This document shows, piece after piece, positions 7,580-15,081 of a DNA stretch of 15,114 nucleotides. The stretch is from CAYMST01 sp964393115. GTDB taxonomy: Bacteria > Bacteroidota > Bacteroidia > Cytophagales > Cyclobacteriaceae. Location: assembly GCA_964393115.1 (NCBI GenBank), contig CAYMST010000105.1, forward strand, positions 1 through 15,114, read 5' to 3'. The first letter of the stretch is position 1; the number at the start of each line of letters is the position of its first letter. The translations under genes and the position numbers were made by a program. The notes beneath the pieces are model-generated. The model saw only the letters and a program-made list of their open reading frames with translations, made no database searches and was not told the DNA's origin.

Positions 7580-8001
7580 ATTGTTAGTTTATATTTATTT
7601 CTTACCGCCTGTTGCGGCGACTCAGATGAAATTCGCTTTAAACCTATTTATCACTCGTATACTTCGGATTTCTAGGTTAGTACTCCTTTCATCTCAGTAG
7701 ATTTCGTATATTAAAAGTACTTATCTGGCCTTCCAAAGATTAATTTAATCCGTGAATTACGAGATTTGATCGTTGGTTTCCGGTGATTAGTAGGCCATCA
7801 AAGCCGAGCTAAACTCAAAAAAAGCAGTGAGAAGATCTAAGATCAAGTGGTTTGCGTTTTCCTTCACTATATGGAAAGAGGAGAATCCCCACCCCAATTA
7901 CTGAGGACATCAAAAGTCTTTGATTAGAGTCGAAGCATGGTAAGTATGAGATTTATAAATATCGAGCATATCAATCAAACACTTCACTCCACTACCTTTA
8001 C
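7580..8001. other. 422-base divergent intergenic region without a recognised gene
   Basis: This stretch lies between the starts of the TPR gene (-) and the helicase gene (+), so it must hold both promoters. I see no tRNA, no convincing ORF and no long repeat. A short CCGC/GCGG inverted repeat occurs at about 7606-7618 in the TPR leader. A TACCTTTA sequence near 7993-8000, one mismatch from TAnnTTTG, lies just ahead of the helicase start. A small RNA cannot be excluded. Confidence 0.5.
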
Positions 8002-9777
8002 ATGATGAAATTAACCTTAGCACAAAAGGCAATACTTTCGTCTTCCGGAAACATCAAAATCAACGCCGTTGCAGGTTCAGGAAAAACCACGACTATTATT
8101 GAGTATGCCAAAAGTCAACCTAGTACCACTAGAATTCTTTACCTCGCTTTTAACAAATCGGTCAAACTGGATGCCAGTCGTAAGTTCCAACTAGCTGGTG
8201 TAAAGAATATTTCTGTAGAAACCGCGCATTCCATGGCTTACAAAGCGATCGTTTTTGACTCTCCTTATGTGGTCAATAAACACGGCTATAAAACCCAAGA
8301 TATCGTTCGGCTGCTAGGTCTAAAACGACTTAATGAACCCCACACCGAATATATACTTGCTAACCATATCAATAAGTTCGCGGCGTACTTTTGCAATAGC
8401 GACAAGTTAAAAGTCCAAGATTTAGATTATCGAAAAGTCGTTGCAGATCCAGAAGCGCAAGCTTTTGTTCATCAGCATTATGAACAGATCGTCCAGAACA
8501 CCCGCATCTTTTTAGCCAAAATGAATAATGCGGAAATAGAAATCACGCATGACTTTTATCTTAAAAAGTTTCAGCTCAACAAACCGACCCTACGTTTCGA
8601 TTACTTGCTGTTTGACGAAGGACAAGACGCGTCCGAGGTGATGCTAGACATATTTTTAAGGCAAAAAGGGACTAAAGTAATCGTAGGCGACACGCATCAG
8701 CAGATTTATAGCTGGCGATATGCCATTAACTCATTAGAGAAAACCGATTTCCCTCAGCACCAGTTGTCAATAAGCTTTCGGTTTGGAAGTGACATTGCGC
8801 AATTAGCAAAACAGACGCTAGTGCTTAAAAAACATTTAAAGAATCCCATTAAGCCTGATATCCAGGGAAAAGGAAAAACTGGAAAAATCTCATCTAAGGC
8901 GATTATTGCCCGAACCAACCTTGGTTTGCTACTCAAAGCAATCGAGTACATGTCTGAAAAGCCAAATCTTAAGAAAATATATTTCGAAGGTAATATACAC
9001 TCTTATACGTATGCCGACGATGGAACTTCACTGTATGATGTTTTGAATTTGTACAATGAGAAAAAACACCTCATCCGTGACCCTCTCATTAAGCAAATTA
9101 AGGACGTTGAGGAGCTAGAGGACTATATCAAAAAGACGGATGACGGTCAGCTGGGTATGATGCTTGAGATTGTTCGTGAGTATGAGCAAGAAATCCCAGG
9201 GTTAATAAAAATGCTTAAGGAAAAACATGTCGACCACGATAGTAAAGAAGAGGCGGAAATAATCTTTTCTACCGTGCATCGCTGTAAAGGGATGGAGTAT
9301 GATTCTGTCCAGCTAGTCAATGACTTCATCACAGAAGACCGCATTGAAAGTCAGCTCAGTAGTGCGGAAGGAGATGTCAAAAACCTTTATGATCGCCTTA
9401 ACGAAGAAATAAACCTACTATATGTGGCCATTACCCGTACGAAGAGTAAACTTCAGATTCCAGAAGCGCTCGTACCAAAAGACTTTCCTCACTCCAAGAG
9501 CATCCGGGTCTTACGAACAGCAGCAGCGAAAAATGCCGCGCCTCCGAAAGGTCGAACCTATATTGAGTACGAAAATCAACGCTCTTCAAAATATCGATCT
9601 CTTAACTATACAGATGACGATAGCGGTTCGTCCTATACCCCATGGACTAAAGAGCTTGAAAAGGAGCTTACTGAGCTACATCACGACGGGTTTAACACCA
9701 GAGAGCTATCTCAGCACTTTGGACGGTCCAAAGGGGCCATACGTTCGAGACTTAAAAAGTTGGGGTTAGGGACTTAA
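8002..9777 (+). CDS. UvrD/FBH1-like superfamily 1 DNA helicase with C-terminal HTH
   Basis: This 591-residue ATPase carries the SF1 motifs in order: Walker A NAVAGSGKTT (21-30), YLAFNKS (motif Ia, about 47-53), Walker B YLLFDEGQDA (201-210, DEGQD where UvrD has DExQD), VGDTHQQIYSWRY (motif III, 228-240), STVHRCKGMEYD (motif V, 423-434) and YVAITRTK (motif VI, 474-481). The N-terminal half, especially the AFNKS and ETAHSMAYKA segments, resembles the FBH1 group more than UvrD or PcrA. It would be a cytoplasmic 3'-5' translocase in recombination or replication-fork processing. The last 47 residues (545-591; PWTKELEKEL, TRELSQHFGRSKGAIRSRLKKLG) form a separate helix-turn-helix, probably for DNA binding. 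There is no nuclease domain and no operon partner. Two Met codons are adjacent (8002, 8005); either could start. Confidence 0.92.
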   Translation: MMKLTLAQKAILSSSGNIKINAVAGSGKTTTIIEYAKSQPSTTRILYLAFNKSVKLDASRKFQLAGVKNISVETAHSMAYKAIVFDSPYVVNKHGYKTQDIVRLLGLKRLNEPHTEYILANHINKFAAYFCNSDKLKVQDLDYRKVVADPEAQAFVHQHYEQIVQNTRIFLAKMNNAEIEITHDFYLKKFQLNKPTLRFDYLLFDEGQDASEVMLDIFLRQKGTKVIVGDTHQQIYSWRYAINSLEKTDFPQHQLSISFRFGSDIAQLAKQTLVLKKHLKNPIKPDIQGKGKTGKISSKAIIARTNLGLLLKAIEYMSEKPNLKKIYFEGNIHSYTYADDGTSLYDVLNLYNEKKHLIRDPLIKQIKDVEELEDYIKKTDDGQLGMMLEIVREYEQEIPGLIKMLKEKHVDHDSKEEAEIIFSTVHRCKGMEYDSVQLVNDFITEDRIESQLSSAEGDVKNLYDRLNEEINLLYVAITRTKSKLQIPEALVPKDFPHSKSIRVLRTAAAKNAAPPKGRTYIEYENQRSSKYRSLNYTDDDSGSSYTPWTKELEKELTELHHDGFNTRELSQHFGRSKGAIRSRLKKLGLGT

Positions 9778-9781
9778 CCCC
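9762..9781. terminator. Hairpin at the helicase stop codon, possible bidirectional terminator
   Basis: GGGGTTA at 9762-9768 pairs perfectly with TAACCCC at 9775-9781 around a 6-base loop, and the helicase stop codon lies in the 3' arm. On the + strand it is followed only by TTTA. On the - strand, where it serves the convergent gene ending at 9801, it is followed by AACTTTTTAAG, a better T-tract. It probably works mainly for the - strand transcript. Confidence 0.55.
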
Positions 9782-9800
9782 TTTATCACGCTAGTAATTA

Positions 9801-11543
9801 TTAATCCCTTGACCTAATCAAAGAGTCTATTTGATGCTGTTGTTGGATCGTGTAAAGCGTTAGCTCTTCTATTTTTTTAAGCAACTTTGAAATCATCACG
9901 TCTACTTCTAGGCCGTCTTTTTGATAATCCTCTTGACTGGGAATTTCTGGTAAATGCTTGTTCTCTCTAATGTAATCCTCTATTTCAGAAATGGACATTG
10001 CAGAATACTCTTCGTTGAAAACGTAGTCCGGCCATAGAATCTCTGAAGAGTTTTCGATTTTAACTCCATGTGAACCAATTTTCCCAGGTACAACAAGCAT
10101 ATACCCCTCCGTGTTACCCTCAAAATTCATATTCGCAGGACCAATCCCTACAAAGCCATCGGTGACAAAATGAATATCTCCATTGGCATTAGATTTGATC
10201 TTCAGGTCATCGCTGATTGATAGAGAGTCAGCTTTGACATCTCCCGTTACGGTTAGTTTATGACTGTACACTTCTCTTGTATCCGGGGCCTTTCCTATTG
10301 ATACGTTACCTTCAGAATAGAACAGGTCATTTCCCAATTGGTTCCAATATGAAAAAGCTCCGTAATTTACCGCCAAATTAAATTTAGAATTAAAATTAGT
10401 AGCTAAACTGACTAAGTATTGGGCTCCCAAATCTAATCCTTCAGCTGGTTTATAATGAACACCTGTGCCTTCCTGACAAAAAACATATTCAGGAACACAA
10501 GATTCGCACGTTTTTTTCATAACATGCCATACTACGTTGGCCTGTTGAGGTAGATTATAAAAATCTGCTTTAACTTCAATTTCCGCAGAGTTTCGTGGAA
10601 AAAACTGAAACCAACGATTTCGATTTACATCCAATCCACATTGAAAGGCTGAATAGTCCGAAAGGGTAGCATCATTCATTTTGAAAGGGTAACCTTCAGT
10701 AGTCCACCCGTGTTGATGAGGTATTTCTAATGAATAGTTCTGATCATTATAATCTCCATTAAAATCTACAGTTAAGTTTCCAACACCATTTTGTACGGAT
10801 AAATAATAGGTGATATTTCCGCTTGTATCTAAGGAGGAGTATCTGAGAAAACCATCCCCAGAAACGCCACAAACCGTTTGTAATGGGGTAGGATTAAAGG
10901 CATCACTAATATTATCATACTCCCAGAGATAAATACTCCCGTTACCAGAGGACGACATACCTACTTTTACCTGTTCAAAAGAAGCATTAAACTTAAACCA
11001 AGAGTTCCTTCTGCTTCCACAGTTAGCGAATTCACCGAGTTCATTATTTCCTGACAATTTTTCATTAGAGGACTGCCAAATATTATTTATTGAAGCTGCT
11101 ATGGTGTATGCTCCTTGCCAAATATTTCTTGACGGTTGATTATTTAAACAAACACTCAAAGCAGAACTTGAATGTTCAAATGAAAACTTATAGTTATTTC
11201 CAGGAATCAAATCTTCTCGGTGATAGGCCGAACCGCAGGGTGTGCATGAGTTACCTACTTCGTCTATTTTAACCCATTCACCGTTAATTTCAGTGAAGAG
11301 CTCAGAAGACGGTCCCGAACTAACTGGAACTGATTTTAAATATATTTCAACATAGGGATGTTGAGCTTCAAAGCTAAACCAAGTTAATCCTTCTAATTTA
11401 GGTGGAGAATCGCGAGGTTCAGTTAAACAATCTTTTGAACTTAACCGATACGGATCATCAAATGTACCAGTTCCGACTGTTAGTGCCTTTGACAAATACG
11501 GAGCCCACAAACAGAACAAGAAAATTAAGTTCAAATTTTTCAT
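9801..11543 (-). CDS. Secreted multi-module protein with S74-like 'tail fiber' C-terminus
   Basis: The 580-residue protein begins with a signal peptide (MKNLNLIFLFCLWAPYLSKA, cleavage about 20). Residues about 25-400 hold three related beta-rich modules, each marked by a Cys-containing lead and a WFxF strand: GLTWFSFEAQHPYVEIYL, RNSWFKFNASFEQVKVGM and RNRWFQFFPRNSAEIEVKA. They resemble PPC-type jelly-roll domains and carry Cys pairs such as CTPC and CESC. After residue about 410 come short repeats with GNVSIG and GFVGIG, as in trimeric fibre proteins. From 504 the typical Bacteroidota block begins (WPDYVFNEEYS, SEIEDYIRENKHLPEIPS), ending in a coiled coil (LLKKIEELTLYTIQQQHQIDSL), similar to the intramolecular chaperone end of phage tail spikes. 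No T9SS sorting domain is visible. It is likely a secreted surface fibre or adhesin; the ligand is unknown. Confidence 0.82.
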   Translation of the reverse strand: MKNLNLIFLFCLWAPYLSKALTVGTGTFDDPYRLSSKDCLTEPRDSPPKLEGLTWFSFEAQHPYVEIYLKSVPVSSGPSSELFTEINGEWVKIDEVGNSCTPCGSAYHREDLIPGNNYKFSFEHSSSALSVCLNNQPSRNIWQGAYTIAASINNIWQSSNEKLSGNNELGEFANCGSRRNSWFKFNASFEQVKVGMSSSGNGSIYLWEYDNISDAFNPTPLQTVCGVSGDGFLRYSSLDTSGNITYYLSVQNGVGNLTVDFNGDYNDQNYSLEIPHQHGWTTEGYPFKMNDATLSDYSAFQCGLDVNRNRWFQFFPRNSAEIEVKADFYNLPQQANVVWHVMKKTCESCVPEYVFCQEGTGVHYKPAEGLDLGAQYLVSLATNFNSKFNLAVNYGAFSYWNQLGNDLFYSEGNVSIGKAPDTREVYSHKLTVTGDVKADSLSISDDLKIKSNANGDIHFVTDGFVGIGPANMNFEGNTEGYMLVVPGKIGSHGVKIENSSEILWPDYVFNEEYSAMSISEIEDYIRENKHLPEIPSQEDYQKDGLEVDVMISKLLKKIEELTLYTIQQQHQIDSLIRSRD

Positions 11544-11565
11544 AATAAATAGTTTTTCGATCTGC

Positions 11566-11573
11566 CAAAGGTA
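11566..11573 (-). promoter_or_regulatory. Possible -7 element (TACCTTTG) of the tail-fiber-like gene
   Basis: Read on the - strand, TACCTTTG matches TAnnTTTG exactly and lies 22 bases upstream of the ATG at 11543, a sensible distance for a short leader. A matching -33 box is not evident. If real, this gene has its own promoter rather than depending on the upstream Haem_bd gene. Confidence 0.35.
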
Positions 11574-11598
11574 AATAAAACGCCTTCTATCTAGTAAC

Positions 11599-12066
11599 CT
11601 ACCTCAACCCTTCAAAATACTCTTCCAGCTCATGACGCTGGTTTTCAGATAGGTTCGCGTGCGAGTGGAAGTAAGCATATAGACGAATAGGCATTTCCCC
11701 TTCTTCTACCTCTTCCGCGCACTCCTCTAGCTTGTGCTTTTGTCGTCCGATATCATATTTCCCCCAAGTAGAAAAATTGAGATGCTCACGTCCTTCCTCC
11801 ACATCATGACCAATGATTAAGGATATTGGTGCTACGTAAGCGTACCAAGGGAATTTCGCCTCATAGGAATGACAATCATAACAAGTTGACTTGATTAAGG
11901 CTTTGATCTCTGGTGTCGATTCGTTTAGGGCAAAAAACTCTTGGCTTGGATCAAACTCAGGATTAGAGCGTTCTGCGGGGATAAATTGGATAAGTATCAA
12001 AATAGCCAATATTACTAGCCCTAGCTTTTTAGGGTTTATGTTGATTCTACTAGAAAGAATAGACAT
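11599..12066 (-). CDS. Membrane-anchored Haem_bd-domain protein (CxxCH)
   Basis: The 155-residue protein has a single N-terminal membrane anchor (KKLGLVILAILILIQFIP, about 13-30), then a Haem_bd domain (PF14376). The haem-attachment motif is CYDCH (Cys62, Cys65, His66) followed by SYEAKFPWYAYVAPIS. Near the C-terminus are the family's conserved EGEMP, YAYFHSHANLS and ELEEYFEGL segments. The topology would place a c-type haem domain in the periplasm. The family is common in Bacteroidota but its electron-transfer partner is usually unknown, and none is apparent here. It follows asnB by 99 bases on the same strand. The length is normal for the family. Confidence 0.92.
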   Translation of the reverse strand: MSILSSRININPKKLGLVILAILILIQFIPAERSNPEFDPSQEFFALNESTPEIKALIKSTCYDCHSYEAKFPWYAYVAPISLIIGHDVEEGREHLNFSTWGKYDIGRQKHKLEECAEEVEEGEMPIRLYAYFHSHANLSENQRHELEEYFEGLR

Positions 12067-12152
12067 ATCTATGATTGTGATTCGTTATTAAAAAATGAAC
12101 GCCCTAAATTGATCATTCGCAGAAACATACACAACACTACCTATCAAATTGG

Positions 12153-12169
12153 TTAGTTTTATAAACTAA
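12153..12169. repeat. AT-rich perfect hairpin at the asnB stop codon
   Basis: TTAGTTT at 12153-12159 and AAACTAA at 12163-12169 form a 7-base perfect stem with a 3-base loop, and the asnB TAG stop lies within it. On the - strand it is followed by CCAATTTG rather than a T-run, so it is at best a weak terminator or attenuator between asnB and the Haem_bd gene. Confidence 0.3.
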
Positions 12170-14061
12170 AAATACCTTTTGTACCAGTTCTGGAAAACAT
12201 ATAAGGCCCATACCGTCCAGTGACTATCCCCGGGACCTTTTGAGTGTAATTTCCTTTTAATCTGCTTGATCGTTTGATAGTCGAAAATCCCTTGTTCTCT
12301 TATGATCTCTTCATTGAAGACCGTTTTGTCCAGATCTGATTTTAACTCATGGCGAAACCATTTTAGAAGAGGCACTTCAAACCCATGCTTACCACGCTGA
12401 TAGATTTCCTCTGGAAGATCCGCTTGATAGGCATCGCGAAGAATTCGCTTCCGTCCACTCCCATCAATTTTAAATTCTTGAGGGAGTTGGTAAGCAAAAT
12501 CGACAATATCATGATTGAGAAACGGCACCCTTACCTCTAAACCATTCGCCATCGACATGGTATCCACCTTCGTCAGCATATCATTCGTTAGCACCAGTCG
12601 TCCGTCAGAAATGAGAAAGTCATTAAAATCTTCGTACTGTTTAATGGAATCAGTATAATACCCTTTCAGTTCTGTGTATGCTTCGTAATCGATGTCGTCA
12701 TACACCTTATGCGTAAACATAGAATCGATGAGTGACTTCGGTGCAAACTGTGCCCACGTCCAATAGCGTTCTACAGGATTAAGGTTTAAACCTTGGCTAT
12801 ACTTTTCTAGCTTGCGCGCAATATTTCCGAGCTTGCCCGCCCTTGACTTCGGTATGGACTGAAAGAATCGTTGACCCGATCTTAAAAGCGAGTTTTGCCA
12901 GTCAGACTGTAAGCTTCTCAGCCATGCTTCGTGTTTGTTGTACCCGGAAAAAATTTCATCTGCACCGTCTCCTGACAAAGCAACGGTAATGCTATTTGCC
13001 ACACGTTTTGACAGAATATTAACAGGAATCGCTGACGAATCTGCAAAAGGCTCGTCTATAGCGGAGATAATATCCTCTAGATCACTAAATAAATCATCAT
13101 TGGTGAGGTTAAACACCGTATGACGGGACCCGATCTTCTTGGCTACTGCTTGGGCATAACTTGTTTCGTCATAATAGGGCTCATATGGAAAGCCAATTGA
13201 AAAAGTATCTAAAATGGACACATTTTTAGCAGCAATACTTGAAATCACTGATGAATCTATGCCTCCACTCAAAAACGTTCCTATGGGCACATCAGCAATG
13301 AGCCGCTGCTCAACAGATTCCTCTAGAAGATGCCTTAAGGCGATTTGCGCATCTGAGTAGCTAAACTCCGTATACTTCTGACGATCAATGGATATTGAAT
13401 AATACTTCTTCTTTTCTACTTTTCCGTCTTTGACCGTAAGAACATGTCCTGGTTCCAGTTTTTTCACCCCTTTAATGATGGAGCGCGGATAAGGGATATA
13501 GTTAAATTCAAAATATAGTTTCAATGCGGTAAAGTCTATTTCTTTTTCGATCTGATAAGCCAAAATAGACCTTATCTCAGAGGAGAAGATAAATTTATCC
13601 TCGTCCTGATAATAAAACAACGGCTTGATCCCCAATCTATCGCGCACAACGGTAAGTTGCTTTTCCGCTTTATCGTAAATAGCTACAGAGAAAAAGCCAT
13701 TAAGTTTATCTACAAAAGACTCTCCGTAAGCAGCGTAAGCATTGAGTACTACTTCGGTATCGGAATGGGAATGAAACTTAAACCCTCTTTTAATAAGGTC
13801 CGCTCTTATTTCGAGGTAGTTGTATACTTCTCCGTTGTAGACTATAGTATAACGGCCATTCGCCGTAGACATCGGCTGATGCCCTAGGTCACTCGTGTCA
13901 ATTATCGACAACCTTCTATGCCCCATAGCTACCGCAAAATCTATAAAGGTGCCTTGATCATCTGGCCCTCTATGTGCAATTGCATTTGTTGCCTTTTGAA
14001 GATGAATCATATGCATCCGACCTACCTCATTGAAAGCATATATTCCCGTTATCCCACACAT
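12166..14061 (-). CDS. asnB: Asparagine synthetase, glutamine-hydrolysing
   Basis: The 631-residue enzyme converts aspartate, glutamine and ATP to asparagine, glutamate, AMP and PPi in the cytoplasm. Cys2 after the initiator Met (MCGITGIYAF) is the class II glutaminase nucleophile, which fixes the start codon. The glutaminase domain continues with HRGPDDQG (30-37), HRRLSIID (48-55), YNGEVYN (75-81) and RDRLGIKPL (140-148). The synthetase domain has the PPi loop SGGIDSS at 265-271, SGDGADE, and the C-terminal block LTKVDTMSMANGLEVRVPFL. It is longer than the 554-residue E. coli AsnB and about the size of B. subtilis AsnB, as is usual for this subfamily. Such enzymes can instead amidate sugars or peptides inside biosynthetic clusters, but no such cluster is here, so housekeeping asparagine synthesis is the default. 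The Haem_bd gene follows on the same strand. Confidence 0.93.
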   Translation of the reverse strand: MCGITGIYAFNEVGRMHMIHLQKATNAIAHRGPDDQGTFIDFAVAMGHRRLSIIDTSDLGHQPMSTANGRYTIVYNGEVYNYLEIRADLIKRGFKFHSHSDTEVVLNAYAAYGESFVDKLNGFFSVAIYDKAEKQLTVVRDRLGIKPLFYYQDEDKFIFSSEIRSILAYQIEKEIDFTALKLYFEFNYIPYPRSIIKGVKKLEPGHVLTVKDGKVEKKKYYSISIDRQKYTEFSYSDAQIALRHLLEESVEQRLIADVPIGTFLSGGIDSSVISSIAAKNVSILDTFSIGFPYEPYYDETSYAQAVAKKIGSRHTVFNLTNDDLFSDLEDIISAIDEPFADSSAIPVNILSKRVANSITVALSGDGADEIFSGYNKHEAWLRSLQSDWQNSLLRSGQRFFQSIPKSRAGKLGNIARKLEKYSQGLNLNPVERYWTWAQFAPKSLIDSMFTHKVYDDIDYEAYTELKGYYTDSIKQYEDFNDFLISDGRLVLTNDMLTKVDTMSMANGLEVRVPFLNHDIVDFAYQLPQEFKIDGSGRKRILRDAYQADLPEEIYQRGKHGFEVPLLKWFRHELKSDLDKTVFNEEIIREQGIFDYQTIKQIKRKLHSKGPGDSHWTVWALYVFQNWYKRYF

Positions 14062-14463
14062 AGTACATTATTTTGGGTGAAGGTAAATCTTCATCTTTAT
14101 AAATCACACCCCAAATAGCAGCATATTGTGCCCAATGTGTCACTTTATTTTGGTAAAAATCGCTGTTGAGACCATTAATACTCATGTTAATGTATACCAG
14201 ATCTCGATATCTATTGCATCAACCAAAACAGATTGACTTCTATTGCTTGAATTCATGTTTTTCAAACAAACACAGCTAAAACCTACTTCTTCAGCAACTT
14301 AAGCCCTTTTATCGTACCATTTAATCGCTACACCTCGTAATATTGTATGCGGGGTATGAATAGCTATACATAGCCCGTCGGGGCCATACTCATTTTACAG
14401 ATTTTTCTGTTTAACATCATTGGCCCGATTATTGACTATTGAAAAAGAATAAACATATAGGCT
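14062..14463. other. 402-base divergent intergenic region with foldable segments
   Basis: No ORF here looks real. Next to asnB (- strand leader), TTTGGGTGA at 14072-14080 can pair imperfectly with TCACACCCCAAA at 14104-14115 around a small GAAG/CTTC hairpin. Nearer the NlpC/P60 gene, 14352-14376 is an imperfect 25-base palindrome, followed by a GCCC-GTCG-GGGC hairpin at about 14373-14384. Both promoters must lie here. I could not identify a known riboswitch or tRNA. Confidence 0.45.
14352..14376. promoter_or_regulatory. Imperfect 25-base palindrome, possible operator or RNA hairpin
   Basis: The left arm GGGTATGAATAG and the right arm CTATACATAGCCC are complementary except for one bulged C and one mismatch, with the centre at ATAGCTAT. 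It lies about 90 bases upstream of the NlpC/P60 gene. The loop-free centre fits a dimeric regulator's binding site better than a terminator. Confidence 0.3.
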
Positions 14464-14937
14464 ATGAAGAGAATTTTTCTACTACTCCTGGTGGTATCTT
14501 CATTGACATCGTTCGCACCAGAAGCGCACGCTGTTGGAAAGAAAAAAAAGAAAAAAATTGAGGCTGCCATAAAAAAAGCAAAAAGCCTTATTGGCACTCC
14601 TTATAAGTTTGGTGGTACCACTCGTAAAGGTATGGACTGCTCGGGCCTTACTAGTACTGCTTATAGCGCCGCCGGGGTGCAGCTCCCACGAACATCCTCT
14701 TCACAAAGCACCTTTGGTAAATCCAGAAGCACATCAGCTTTACAAAAAGGTGATTTGGTGTTTTTTGCAATGGGTAAGAAAAAACGTAAGATTACACACG
14801 TAGGCATCGTCAGCCGTGTGAAAGACCCTCAACATATCTACTTTATTCATGCATCCGTTAGCCACGGTGTAATAGAGACTAACCTTATGGAAACTTACTA
14901 CAAAAAGAGACTAAGGAAGGCACGACGGATATTCTAA
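14464..14937 (+). CDS. Secreted NlpC/P60 (C40) cell-wall peptidase
   Basis: The 157-residue protein has a signal peptide (MKRIFLLLLVVSSLTSFAPEAHA, cleavage about 23) followed by a lysine-rich linker (KKKKKK, 26-31). A compact NlpC/P60 domain follows: AKSLIGTPYKFGGTTRKGMDCSGL with catalytic Cys59, LQKGDLVFFAMG, THVGIV with His112, and YFIHASVSHGV with His129 as the third polar residue. Such enzymes cut peptidoglycan stem peptides, usually at a gamma-D-Glu to diamino acid or D,D-crosslink bond, in the periplasm. No SH3 or LysM targeting domain is present; the size is like E. coli Spr/MepS. The gene stands alone between a divergent asnB and a tRNA gene. Its basic, Lys-rich surface may help it bind anionic wall or lipopolysaccharide, which is inference. 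Confidence 0.92.
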   Translation: MKRIFLLLLVVSSLTSFAPEAHAVGKKKKKKIEAAIKKAKSLIGTPYKFGGTTRKGMDCSGLTSTAYSAAGVQLPRTSSSQSTFGKSRSTSALQKGDLVFFAMGKKKRKITHVGIVSRVKDPQHIYFIHASVSHGVIETNLMETYYKKRLRKARRIF

Positions 14938-15015
14938 AGAGCAGAGGCCGGAGTTCATCAAAAATTACACACTAGCATTTCATCATTTTTTTCGTATTAT
15001 TGCGCTCCTAAAATT

Positions 15016-15080
15016 GGGGATGTAGCTCAGGCTACGCGCCCCGGTTGGCTAGAACGCTTGACTCGTCAAGCACTTTTATT
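15016..15080 (+). pseudogene. Rearranged tRNA 5'-half copy with fold-back insertion
   Basis: Bases 15016-15030 (GGGGATGTAGCTCAG) and 15045-15062 repeat the start of the tRNA beginning at 15082, with one G-to-A change at 15054. A 14-base insertion (GCTACGCGCCCCGG, 15031-15044) splits the D-arm. The insertion is nearly the reverse complement of the tRNA start, so 15016-15042 folds into a hairpin (GGGG/CCCC and GTAGC/GCTAC). The anticodon arm has collapsed to GCTTGA-CTCG-TCAAGC (15056-15071), followed by ACTTTTATTT, which resembles a terminator. No T-arm or acceptor 3' half is present, so it cannot be a working tRNA. Confidence 0.6.
15056..15080 (+). terminator. Terminator-like hairpin ahead of the tRNA
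   Basis: The stem GCTTGA/TCAAGC with loop CTCG is followed by ACTTTTATTT. It could stop transcripts coming from the NlpC/P60 gene before the tRNA. It is derived from the anticodon arm of the broken tRNA copy. Confidence 0.35.
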
Positions 15081-15081
15081 T

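Noticed and set aside
7500..7700. 66-residue + strand open frame with a hydrophobic stretch at the TPR gene start
   Set aside because: It is antisense to the TPR signal-peptide region, and the hydrophobicity is a mirror of that region; no other support.
9422..9769. 115-residue open frame inside the helicase gene (+1 frame)
   Set aside because: It lies wholly within the helicase in another frame; the helicase frame carries motif VI and the HTH there.
6256..9777. Defence island made of Uma2, the TPR protein and the helicase
   Set aside because: The genes are on opposite strands with a 422-base divergent gap, and no toxin, nuclease partner, methylase or known defence signature is present.
9801..11543. 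Prophage tail gene
   Set aside because: The protein has a Sec signal peptide, the S74-like block is common in chromosomal Bacteroidota proteins, and no phage structural, lysis or integrase genes are near.
12166..14061. Polysaccharide or lasso-peptide type amidotransferase instead of asparagine synthetase
   Set aside because: No glycosyltransferase, exosortase or precursor-peptide genes surround it, and all normal AsnB catalytic motifs are present.
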